Positions 7,337 through 13,966 of a stretch of DNA of 14,710 bases are shown one piece after another (within the stretch, counting starts at the first letter, position 1; every line of letters starts with the position of its first letter). The position numbers were made by a program, and so were the translations under genes. Where the stretch lies: assembly GCA_934675465.1 (NCBI GenBank), contig CAKUQM010000040.1:1-14710 (forward strand). Reading direction: 5' to 3'. Under the pieces are notes generated by a model. The model made no database searches. It was not told the DNA's origin and saw nothing but the letters and a program-made list of their open reading frames with translations. Source of the stretch: an uncultured Erysipelotrichaceae bacterium (GTDB lineage Bacteria; Bacillota_I; Bacilli_A; Erysipelotrichales; Erysipelotrichaceae).

Positions 7337-8374
7337 CTATTGAGCTCTAGACATTGCTTCCTTATAGTCTGGAGTAGATGTGAATACATCATACTTATAA
7401 GGATTCTTCTTAGCAGCTACTGATTTCTTAATAATGAAGCCTAGGGCAACAACGTTGATCGCAAGTGCTAATACTGCGATAACACCTTGCATATGTACAT
7501 TACCAAGTACAGGTGTCACACCTGCTGCAGTTGCAGCTTGAATTGTTCCTTCTTTATATAATACTGGAACAACTGAGAATCTTGAGTTGTCTTGGAATAG
7601 TGGGAATACTTGGGCAAACATACACCAGATTGCTAGGGTGTTTGCACGGTTTTGAATCCAACCACCTTTGTTCCATAGAGCGTTGGCAAATGTAGGTGCT
7701 AATAATAGGGCAAGACCACAATACCAAGCGTGTGTTGGAAGGTTAAGGTAAGTATATTCGAAGTTCCATACATCGTATGCTAAGATATAAACCCAAATCA
7801 TATCAGGCCATAACATATCTTTTTCATCACTTGATGTATAGATGCTCCACCAACCTGTCATACAGAAGATGTTGATAATACCTGCTAGACCGTTTAATAC
7901 GTTCCACCAGCCACCATATAGCCATACGCCTTCTGATGAGTACCACCAGCCACCAGCTAGAGAACCAGCTCTAATTGCACTTTCAAAGTCACTAGCTACA
8001 GCGATAAGAATGTTGATCGCAACAATCACAAATGGGAAGCATTTGAACCACTTAGCTTTGCCAAGTTTGCCCCACTTGTATTTGATTACCATAAAGCCAA
8101 TACAACCAGTTGCGGCAGCATATAGCTTAGCATAGTGGAACCATGAGTTCATGTGAACATAAGTGTCATTTTTTAAAGCCCATTCAGCTCCGTTTTTTGC
8201 GCCAATGGCAATCGCAATAAAGTAAATTGATAATCCTAATAATACAACGCCGAAGATGCCAATTCCGCCCCATTTAGTTCTGGCAATTTCGTTTGTGATT
8301 ATTAGTCCTAGGAAAACTAGAAGCCAACCTAAAAGTTGCCAACCACAGGTTTCCCCATAAAGTTGAAATAACAT
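7337..8374 (-). CDS. DUF5692 family integral membrane protein
   Basis: The 345 residues hold about eight hydrophobic, unusually Trp-rich helices. Landmarks match my recollection of DUF5692: an early GLIITNEIARTKWGG segment, WFHYAKLYAAATGCIGF, INILIAVASDFE, GGWWNVLNGLAGIINI, DMLWPDMIWVYILAYDVWNFEYTY, and NRANTLAIWCMF. The function of the family is unknown; conserved charged and Trp residues inside helices suggest transport or an enzyme acting in the membrane, which is inference. The start is supported by AAGGGGG (8381-8387 on the + strand) six bases upstream. The gene is transcribed alone, divergently from the dehydratase activase operon, and shares a short control region with it. The last ~30 residues form a basic then hydrophilic cytoplasmic-type tail. 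Confidence 0.85.
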   Translation of the reverse strand: MLFQLYGETCGWQLLGWLLVFLGLIITNEIARTKWGGIGIFGVVLLGLSIYFIAIAIGAKNGAEWALKNDTYVHMNSWFHYAKLYAAATGCIGFMVIKYKWGKLGKAKWFKCFPFVIVAINILIAVASDFESAIRAGSLAGGWWYSSEGVWLYGGWWNVLNGLAGIINIFCMTGWWSIYTSSDEKDMLWPDMIWVYILAYDVWNFEYTYLNLPTHAWYCGLALLLAPTFANALWNKGGWIQNRANTLAIWCMFAQVFPLFQDNSRFSVVPVLYKEGTIQAATAAGVTPVLGNVHMQGVIAVLALAINVVALGFIIKKSVAAKKNPYKYDVFTSTPDYKEAMSRAQ

Positions 8375-8401
8375 AATAAACCCCCTTGTATTTCAATACT
8401 T

Positions 8402-8429
8402 ATTATGTTACTCCTTTGTGAAATGTTAA
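8402..8429 (-). promoter_or_regulatory. Predicted promoter of the DUF5692 gene
   Basis: On the - strand, TTAACA (8424-8429, 5 of 6 to TTGACA) and CATAAT (8402-8407, 5 of 6 to TATAAT) are 16 bases apart. Transcription would start about 20 bases before the ATG, leaving room for the strong Shine-Dalgarno sequence. Confidence 0.5.
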
Positions 8430-8433
8430 TCAA
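8416..8433. promoter_or_regulatory. Possible Rex-like redox operator
   Basis: The 18-base site has a left half TTGTGAA, a 4-base spacer and a right half TAATCAA. Rex sites in Bacillota follow TTGTGAA or TTGTTAA, N4, then TTCACAA or TTAACAA. The left half is perfect and the right half matches 5 of 7 of the clostridial form. It overlaps the predicted -35 of the DUF5692 gene. Rex senses NADH/NAD+ and controls fermentation genes, which suits the divergent activase operon, but a chance match is possible. Confidence 0.3.
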
Positions 8434-8454
8434 TTACTTTTTGGCAATCTTCTA

Positions 8455-8468
8455 TCAAACAGTTTTGA
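8455..8468. repeat. Short inverted repeat upstream of the activase gene
   Basis: TCAAA (8455-8459) and TTTGA (8464-8468) are inverted around four bases. They lie where the -35 element of a promoter using TATAAT at 8480-8485 would be, and no -35 hexamer is present there. An activator site is conceivable, but five-base arms in AT-rich DNA are weak evidence. Confidence 0.2.
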
Positions 8469-8479
8469 AAAAATTGGTT

Positions 8480-8485
8480 TATAAT
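8480..8485 (+). promoter_or_regulatory. Candidate -10 box of the activase operon
   Basis: A perfect TATAAT ends seven bases before the ATG at 8493, so the transcript would begin at the start codon (leaderless). No Shine-Dalgarno sequence precedes either 8484 or 8493, which is consistent with this. The -35 region is poor. Confidence 0.4.
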
Positions 8486-8492
8486 GTTTCCC

Positions 8493-11402
8493 ATGAAAAA
8501 GAAAATCGGATTAGACATTGGTTCTACTACTATTAAGTGTGTTGTGCTTGATGAAAATGATCAGATCATTTATTCAAGTTATAAGAGACATATGAGTCAT
8601 ATCTTAGAGAAGAGTATTGAACTTTTGACTTATATAAAAGATGAAATATGTAAAGCTGATGAAGTTATTTTATCTATCAGTGGTTCAGCTGGCATGGGTT
8701 TAGCTGAAAATGCTGGTGTTAACTTTGTCCAAGAAGTATATGCGACTAGACTCACTTGTAAAAGATTGGCTAAGGATACAGATGTAGTTATTGAGCTAGG
8801 CGGAGAGGATGCTAAGATCCTATTCTTAACTAATGGTGTTGAAGTTAGAATGAATGGTACTTGTGCTGGTGGTACGGGCGCTTTTATTGACCAGATGGCA
8901 ACTTTATTAAAGTTGGATGCGGATACTATGGACAAGGAAGCTTTAAAGGCTGAGCGTACTTATACTATAGCTTCAAGATGTGGCGTTTTTGCCAAGAGTG
9001 ATGTACAACCTTTAATTAATCAGGGTGCTAAACAAAGTGATATAGCTGCTAGTATTTATCAAGCTGTTGTCAATCAAACAATTGCTGGTCTAGCTCAAGG
9101 AAGACCAATAAGAGGTAATATCTTATATCTTGGTGGTCCTTTGACTTTCTCAAAGTGTTTGAGAAATTCTTTTGACAAGACTTTAAATGTAAAGGGTAAG
9201 TGTCCAGAGAATTCCTTATTATATGTCGCATTAGGTGCTGCTTATTATAGTGACCAGGTTGTTGACTTAAATGATGTATTAAATAAATTAAAAGAATATT
9301 CAAGTGTGGCAAGCTATCAAAGCTTAGATCCTTTATTTAAAGATGAGGAAGAATATAAGGAATTTAAAGAAAGACACTCTAAGGATAGGGTAGAAGAAGT
9401 ATCTTTTGATGACTATAAGGGTAATGTTCATATTGGTATCGATAGTGGTTCTACTACTATTAAGATGGTTGTAGTAGATGAAAATGATAATCTTCTTTAT
9501 ACTTGGTATCAATCAAATGATGGTAGTCCTGTTAAATTAATTTGTGATCAATTGATTGAATTATATAAGAAACATCCTGATATCAAGATAGCTAGTGTGA
9601 CAAGTACTGGGTATGGCGAGGAACTAATTAAGAATGCAATTCATGGTGATTTTGGGGTAGTTGAGACGGTTGCTCATTTTACAGCTGCTAAGCATTTCTT
9701 GCCTGATGTTGATTTTATTATTGATATCGGTGGCCAAGATATGAAATGTTTTAAGATTGAAAATGGTGCTATTTCCAATATCTTCTTAAATGAAGCATGT
9801 TCTAGTGGCTGTGGTTCTTTCTTACAAACTTTTGCCAGTGCCTTAGGCAGTGATGTAGAAACTTTCTCTAAGTTAGGCTTGTTTGCGAAGCATCCAGTAG
9901 ACTTAGGTAGTAGATGTACTGTGTTTATGAATTCTTCAGTTAAGCAAGCTCAAAAGGATGGTGCTTCTATTGAAGATATTTCAGCAGGTCTTGCGATATC
10001 GGTTGTTAAGAATGCTTTATATAAGGTTATTAGATGCTCAAGTGCTAAAGATTTAGGTTCTAAGATTGTAGTACAGGGTGGCACTTTCTATAATGAACTA
10101 GTTTTAAGGGCTTTTGAAAAAGAAATGGGTGTTGATGTCATTAGACCAAATATTGCAGGTTTAATGGGTGCCTATGGTGCTGCTTTATATGGTAAGAAGC
10201 GTAGTAAGGGTAGAAGTAGCATTATTTCTTTAAGTGAATTAGAAAACTTTGAACACAAGGTTAATTCTTTTAAGTGCCAGGGTTGTGGTAATCATTGTCA
10301 ATTGACTGTGAATATTTTTAATGATGGTAAGCGTTATATTTCAGGTAATCGTTGTGATAAGCCTTTAACTGGTAAGGATAATAATGATGAATATAACATG
10401 TATGCTTATAAGTTAAGTTTGTTGAAAGAGTATATGGATGATAGGGGTGATGGTGATATTACAATTGGTTTACCATTATGTCTAAATATGTATGAATTGT
10501 TACCTTTCTGGCATAAGTTGTTTAGAGAATTGGGTTTTAAGGTTGTTACTTCTCCATTTTCTACAAGAGCTATATATCAAGAAGGACAGGCTTCTATCCC
10601 AAGTGATACAGCATGTTATCCAGCTAAGTTAAGTCATGGTGCTATATATGAATTGTTGAAGGAGAAGGTTGATTATATTTATTATCCTTGTCTTTCTTAT
10701 AATGTTGATGAGCACTTGGGTGATAATCATTATAATTGTCCGGTGGTTGCTTATTATCCTGAGGTACTTAGTGGCAATATTATTGATAATCATATGATTT
10801 GTGACTTTGTGGATATTTCTAATCGTGATGAGTTTAAAAAGCGTTTCCCTAGTATCTTAAAGAAACACTTTGCTAACTTGAATGATAAGAAGATTAGGGA
10901 AGCTATTGCGTTGGCATATAAGGAATATGATGATCATATGAAATTATTGGCTACTAAGGCTGATGAGGTTATATCTAAAGCTAAACAAAAGGGTAAGCAT
11001 ATCATTTGTTTAGCAGGTAGACCTTATCACACAGATCCTGAGGTAAATCATGGTATCGATAAGCTAATTACAAAATTGGGTTGTGCGGTAGTGAGTGAGG
11101 ATAGTTTGTCTCATCATTATGAAAAGATTGATACGCAAGTACTTAATCAATGGACTTATCATTCACGTTTATATGCTTGTGCTAATTATTGTACTAAGGA
11201 TGATGATATGGATTTAGTACAGCTAGTAAGTTTTGGCTGTGGGTTAGATGCGATTACAAGTGATGAGACAAGAGAAATATTGAATGATCATGGAAAGTTG
11301 TATACACAATTGAAGATTGATGAGATATCAAATTTGGGTACTGTTAATATTCGTTTGAGAAGTTTATTGGCGGCTATTGAAGAGAGAAAGGAGGATAAGT
11401 AA
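8493..11402 (+). CDS. 2-Hydroxyacyl-CoA dehydratase activase, duplicated BcrAD/BadFG ATPase plus DUF2229
   Basis: This large protein (969 residues) belongs to the HgdC/BadF/BadG/BcrA/BcrD activases, which use ATP and a [4Fe-4S] cluster bridging a dimer to inject an electron into 2-hydroxyacyl-CoA dehydratases. Two ATPase domains are in tandem. The first begins KIGLDIGSTTIK with cluster cysteines C124 (GTCAGGTG) and C163 (SRCGVFA). The second starts near residue 310 (IGIDSGSTTIK) with C436 (EACSSGCG) and C475 (SRCTVFM). Both pairs are 39 residues apart, as I recall for HgdC. A CxxCx3C motif with a later Cys (C595, C598, C602, C621) follows, then a DUF2229-type region to the end. An ATG at 8484 would add three residues; I prefer 8493 because 8484 overlaps a TATAAT box and the family usually starts just before the IGLDIGSTT motif. 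The dehydratase-like partner gene follows directly. The physiological substrate is unknown. Confidence 0.9.
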   Translation: MKKKIGLDIGSTTIKCVVLDENDQIIYSSYKRHMSHILEKSIELLTYIKDEICKADEVILSISGSAGMGLAENAGVNFVQEVYATRLTCKRLAKDTDVVIELGGEDAKILFLTNGVEVRMNGTCAGGTGAFIDQMATLLKLDADTMDKEALKAERTYTIASRCGVFAKSDVQPLINQGAKQSDIAASIYQAVVNQTIAGLAQGRPIRGNILYLGGPLTFSKCLRNSFDKTLNVKGKCPENSLLYVALGAAYYSDQVVDLNDVLNKLKEYSSVASYQSLDPLFKDEEEYKEFKERHSKDRVEEVSFDDYKGNVHIGIDSGSTTIKMVVVDENDNLLYTWYQSNDGSPVKLICDQLIELYKKHPDIKIASVTSTGYGEELIKNAIHGDFGVVETVAHFTAAKHFLPDVDFIIDIGGQDMKCFKIENGAISNIFLNEACSSGCGSFLQTFASALGSDVETFSKLGLFAKHPVDLGSRCTVFMNSSVKQAQKDGASIEDISAGLAISVVKNALYKVIRCSSAKDLGSKIVVQGGTFYNELVLRAFEKEMGVDVIRPNIAGLMGAYGAALYGKKRSKGRSSIISLSELENFEHKVNSFKCQGCGNHCQLTVNIFNDGKRYISGNRCDKPLTGKDNNDEYNMYAYKLSLLKEYMDDRGDGDITIGLPLCLNMYELLPFWHKLFRELGFKVVTSPFSTRAIYQEGQASIPSDTACYPAKLSHGAIYELLKEKVDYIYYPCLSYNVDEHLGDNHYNCPVVAYYPEVLSGNIIDNHMICDFVDISNRDEFKKRFPSILKKHFANLNDKKIREAIALAYKEYDDHMKLLATKADEVISKAKQKGKHIICLAGRPYHTDPEVNHGIDKLITKLGCAVVSEDSLSHHYEKIDTQVLNQWTYHSRLYACANYCTKDDDMDLVQLVSFGCGLDAITSDETREILNDHGKLYTQLKIDEISNLGTVNIRLRSLLAAIEERKEDK
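11389..11394 (+). promoter_or_regulatory. Ribosome binding site for the dehydratase-like gene
   Basis: AGGAGG inside the last codons of the activase gene lies nine bases before the ATG at 11404. It decides this start over the upstream in-frame ATG at 11377, which has no such site. Confidence 0.8.
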
Positions 11403-11403
11403 A

Positions 11404-12654
11404 ATGGAATATCTTACTCCTAATTTCACCAAAGAGATGATGAAGGATTATACTGTTTTGGTTCCTAATATGTGTGAGACTTCTTTTAAGTTAATTAAAA
11501 GTGCGATGGAATCAGAAGGCTATCATAGGGTTGAATTACTTGGTTCAGGTAGTAGTAACGTTACCCAACTTGGTCTTAAGTATGTTCATAATGATACTTG
11601 TTATCCTGCTTTGATTGTTATTGGGCAGTTTCTTGAAGCGATAGAGAGTGGCAAGTATGACTTGGAGCATACAGCTCTTTTAATATCACAATCAGGTGGT
11701 GGTTGTCGTGCTAGTAACTATATTAAGTTATTAAGAAAGGCGCTAGTTAGAAGTGGTCATAGTAATATTCCAGTAGCAAGTTTAAATGCGAATAGACTAG
11801 AGAAGGGCTCTATTATGCCTTTAACCCCTAGAATGCTTCTAAAGATTTTAGCTGCAGTTGAATATGGAGATGAATTAGAGGCTCTGAAGAACCAAACGAT
11901 AGCTTATGAGGTAGTTAAGGGTGAGAGTATGAATCAACTTAATATGTGGCTTAAAAAGCTTGATAGGGATATTAGAGATAATAAGAATTATCTTCCTACT
12001 TCATATAAGAAGATTTTTAATGAGATTGCTGCTGATTTTGCGACTATTGAATTAAATAAGATTCCTAAGGTTAAAGTAGGTGTTGTTGGCGAAATCTATG
12101 TTAAGTTTTCTCCTACTGGTAATAATAATCTGATGGAATTCTTACAAAGTCAGGATTGTGAAGTTAATATGCCAGGTCTTATGGGCTATGTGGAATATTG
12201 TTGTGCTAACTGGGAGATGGATTATAAGAATTATGGTATGTCTCCTACTATGGGTAAGTTAGCTGGTTTAGCTTTAAAGAAACTAAATAAATATGGCAAT
12301 ATGATGTCAAAAGCTATGAGGGATTATGGTTTTAATGCCCCTTGTTCATTCTATGATTTGATGAAAAAACCTGATGGTATCTTAAATTTAGGTACCAAGA
12401 TGGGAGAAGGTTGGTTATTAACAGCTGAGATGGTTGAATTAATTGAGAGTGGTTATGAGAATATCATTTGTGCTCAACCTTTTGGTTGTCTACCTAATCA
12501 TATTTGCGGCAAGGGTGTTATTAATATCTTAAGATCTAAGTTTCCTAATGCGAATATCACTCCTATTGATTATGATCCTAGTGCTACTAAGGTTAATCAG
12601 GAGAATAGAATCAAGTTGATGTTGGCAGTGGCAAAAGAGAAATTGAATAAGTAA
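11404..12654 (+). CDS. 2-Hydroxyacyl-CoA dehydratase-subunit-like protein, partner of the activase
   Basis: The 416 residues resemble the C-terminal, HgdB/BadD-like part of the very large activase-related proteins of Bacillota. Cysteine sites that could bind an Fe-S cluster are visible: C24 (PNMCETS), C66 (NDTCYPAL), C101 (SGGGCRASNY), the CC of VEYCCANW, and C356, C362 and C368 in CAQPFGCLPNHIC. The QPFGCLPNH segment is a recurring signature of this family. The gene starts one base after the activase stop with a strong Shine-Dalgarno sequence, so both products should be made in fixed ratio and probably form a complex. In other Bacillota I recall the two parts as one protein of about 1,400 residues. 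The substrate is unknown, and no CoA transferase or second dehydratase subunit lies nearby. A hairpin terminator follows at once. Confidence 0.85.
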   Translation: MEYLTPNFTKEMMKDYTVLVPNMCETSFKLIKSAMESEGYHRVELLGSGSSNVTQLGLKYVHNDTCYPALIVIGQFLEAIESGKYDLEHTALLISQSGGGCRASNYIKLLRKALVRSGHSNIPVASLNANRLEKGSIMPLTPRMLLKILAAVEYGDELEALKNQTIAYEVVKGESMNQLNMWLKKLDRDIRDNKNYLPTSYKKIFNEIAADFATIELNKIPKVKVGVVGEIYVKFSPTGNNNLMEFLQSQDCEVNMPGLMGYVEYCCANWEMDYKNYGMSPTMGKLAGLALKKLNKYGNMMSKAMRDYGFNAPCSFYDLMKKPDGILNLGTKMGEGWLLTAEMVELIESGYENIICAQPFGCLPNHICGKGVINILRSKFPNANITPIDYDPSATKVNQENRIKLMLAVAKEKLNK

Positions 12655-12690
12655 AGAATAAGAAGGCATTGCCTTCTTATTCTATTTCTA
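12655..12690 (+). terminator. Bidirectional terminator after the activase operon
   Basis: A 13-bp perfect stem (12655-12667 with 12671-12683) closed by ATT is followed by a T-rich stretch (TATTTCT). It begins on the base after the TAA stop of the dehydratase-like gene. The distal arm contains the last codons of the convergent small ORF on the - strand, so one hairpin serves both genes. Confidence 0.8.
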
Positions 12691-12853
12691 CATCATCCAT
12701 TTCATCCAATTCAGCTTGAGTAATACCAAGCAGTTTCATCATTTCTTCATGAGATATAGTCTTACTTAAGTCGGCATTTTCCATTCTTTTGATAGCTTCT
12801 GCTAATAACTCTTGATCAATTAATTCATCATCATTCAAAAATGTATCTTTCAT
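12677..12853 (-). CDS. Small acidic protein with RelB-antitoxin-like C-terminus (58 aa)
   Basis: The frame from ATG (12851-12853) to TAA (12677-12679) encodes 58 residues, strongly acidic, starting MKDTFLNDDELIDQ. The second half (AIKRMENADLSKTISHEEMM, then KLLGITQAELDEMDDVEIE) resembles the C-terminal, toxin-wrapping part of RelB-type antitoxins of Bacillota, with the common pattern HEEhMKxLGIT-x-EhD followed by an acidic VEIE end. The usual N-terminal DNA-binding part is not evident, and no toxin gene is adjacent, so it may be an orphan, a remnant, or a regulator unrelated to toxins. Only a weak GAGAT precedes the ATG; TACAAT ends six bases before it. Clean codon use and the shared terminator support a real gene; the functional label is tentative. 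Confidence 0.6.
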   Translation of the reverse strand: MKDTFLNDDELIDQELLAEAIKRMENADLSKTISHEEMMKLLGITQAELDEMDDVEIE

Positions 12854-12866
12854 ATCTCTATTGTAT

Positions 12867-12898
12867 AAAAAAAGAAACTGTTACACCAGCACAGTTCC
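12867..12898 (-). terminator. Terminator after the flavodoxin gene
   Basis: On the - strand, GGAACTGT (12891-12898) pairs with ACAGTTTC (12874-12881) across a nine-base loop, giving eight pairs including one G-T, and is followed by seven T (12867-12873). It closes the DUF3793-flavodoxin operon and separates it from the small antitoxin-like ORF. Confidence 0.75.
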
Positions 12899-12935
12899 TT
12901 CTTTCATACTATATGGGGAAAGTATATATAGCAAG

Positions 12936-13358
12936 TTAGATATTAGCTAACTGACTACCAATTTGTTTAAGATCACTAATGGCCTTATCATCAGGTGATA
13001 ATCTTGTGATATAACCCTTATCGTTTAAGATAATGGCACCATGATCTTTTAGACGGTTTTCTAAGTCCGCCATCCATTTGCCATTGCCCCAGTCATAAGA
13101 ACCAAATAGGGCAATTGTTTTTCCTTTACAGTCTTTTTCTATTTCACTGACAAAGTCATCCATTTCTGAGTCTAATTCCTCATCACCCATGGCACTAGCA
13201 CCTAGGGCAAATACTTGTTCATCTTTTAAATCATCAGCGATAATACTGTTAACATTTGTAACATTTACTTCCTTACCACTTTCTTTAGCACCTTCACCAA
13301 TGGCTTCTGCCATCATTTGAGTGTTACCTGATAATGTCCAATAAATAATATTAATCAT
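12936..13358 (-). CDS. Short-chain flavodoxin
   Basis: This 140-residue FMN-binding electron carrier of the cytoplasm has the N-terminal strand INIIYWTLSGNTQMMAEAI, whose TLSGNT phosphate loop corresponds to the T/S-x-T/S-GNT motif of flavodoxins. Further landmarks are LGASAMGDEELDS (50s loop), the FGSYDWGNGKWM loop after strand 4, and a C-terminal helix. The length fits the short-chain, clostridial type, and the FGSYDWG loop occupies the usual FMN-ring position. The start is fixed by AAGGAG six bases upstream and a 4-base ATGA overlap with the DUF3793 gene, so the two are translationally coupled. Flavodoxin typically replaces ferredoxin when iron is scarce, which fits the metal-type operator upstream of the pair. 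It could supply electrons to the activase or to PFL activation. Confidence 0.93.
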   Translation of the reverse strand: MINIIYWTLSGNTQMMAEAIGEGAKESGKEVNVTNVNSIIADDLKDEQVFALGASAMGDEELDSEMDDFVSEIEKDCKGKTIALFGSYDWGNGKWMADLENRLKDHGAIILNDKGYITRLSPDDKAISDLKQIGSQLANI

Positions 13359-13912
13359 ATAGCTCCTTCTATAATTTCATTTAAGCGATAGCCGCTTAGC
13401 AATTGTTTCAATGAAGTTTCTAAGGCTTTATCGAATTCTTTGAATACTTTAAGTGTTTCATTAAGGTTGGAATAGACCTTCCAATATTTACATGCCAGAT
13501 AATTTTTTCCTTCGTTTTCAATAAAGCCTTTGATGTCTTCGATAGGATAATTTAAGATGATGCCAAGCTCGTGAGGAAATGTAGATTTCTTTAGATAAAA
13601 ACTACTGAAACGTTTTGTGAGCTTTCTTAAGACATAATTAAGATCACATCTTTTATATCCTAGTTCTTTAAGATAAGTTTTCACTTCATCTTTAAATAGA
13701 TACTCTTTCAAATTAGCTTCTCGATATATTAAGATAATTTCGTTTTTATTATTCTTATGCAATAGGTGAATAGACAAGGGGCTATTATCTAATACATTAA
13801 GAAGATAATTGTAAGTACCTTTCTTACCAGTTATGGTATTTGCGATAGTTAGTCCTTTGATTACCGGGGCACAGGTCTTTATGAATGAATAGTTTAGTTT
13901 TTCTTTTGACAT
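13355..13912 (-). CDS. DUF3793 family protein
   Basis: This 185-residue soluble protein has the features I associate with DUF3793: an N-terminal CAPVIKGLTIANT segment, LHKNNKNEIILIYREANLKEYL, a basic helical middle, and the diagnostic FPHELGIILNYPIEDIKGFIENEGKNYLACKYWKVY block near residues 118-155, followed by a helix. The function of the family is unknown; its members are often found beside flavodoxins and, as I recall, ferrous-iron transport genes. I place the start at ATG 13910-13912 because GGAGG lies five bases upstream; an ATG six codons earlier has no such site and would lie within an operator palindrome. The product is first in a two-gene operon, overlapping the flavodoxin gene by ATGA. 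The conserved Cys in LACKYW could bind metal, which is a guess. Confidence 0.88.
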   Translation of the reverse strand: MSKEKLNYSFIKTCAPVIKGLTIANTITGKKGTYNYLLNVLDNSPLSIHLLHKNNKNEIILIYREANLKEYLFKDEVKTYLKELGYKRCDLNYVLRKLTKRFSSFYLKKSTFPHELGIILNYPIEDIKGFIENEGKNYLACKYWKVYSNLNETLKVFKEFDKALETSLKQLLSGYRLNEIIEGAI

Positions 13913-13921
13913 ATTACCTCC

Positions 13922-13966
13922 AGTTAGCATGAACTAACTATGTATATAGGTTAGCACATGCTAACT
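13922..13966. promoter_or_regulatory. Twin-palindrome operator, GTTAG-N6-CTAAC twice
   Basis: Two 16-base palindromes are present: GTTAG-CATGAA-CTAAC (13923-13938) and GTTAG-CACATG-CTAAC (13950-13965), with centres 27 bases apart. The outermost halves also form a perfect 10-bp inverted repeat (AGTTAGCATG with CATGCTAACT). One copy fills the promoter spacer; the other lies between the start of transcription and the ribosome binding site. The TTAG/CTAA half-sites recall DtxR/IdeR-type metal-dependent repressor boxes, which suits an iron-responsive flavodoxin operon. The identity of the repressor is inference. Confidence 0.75.

Noticed and set aside
7842..8135. Open frame of 97 codons on the + strand opposite DUF5692
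   Set aside because: It is rich in His, Pro and Leu, as expected from the complement of a Trp/Gly-rich membrane protein, and has no start signals or recognisable domain.
8441..8470. TTGGCA as a -35 element for the activase operon
   Set aside because: The hexamer is good, but 16-18 bases downstream lies TTTTGAAA, which is not a -10 box. TATAAT at 8480 is too far away.
8630..9312. Two open frames on the - strand opposite the activase gene
   Set aside because: Both are antisense to strongly conserved ATPase domains, with no Shine-Dalgarno sequence and no sensible protein features.
11377..11403. Longer start for the dehydratase-like gene at ATG 11377
   Set aside because: It would overlap the activase gene by 26 bases and lacks a ribosome binding site, whereas ATG 11404 has AGGAGG nine bases upstream and begins at the conserved region.
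12900..12930. Inverted repeat ATACT...AGTAT downstream of the flavodoxin gene
   Set aside because: The arms are only five bases in AT-rich DNA with no T run; the neighbouring hairpin at 12867-12898 is the real terminator.
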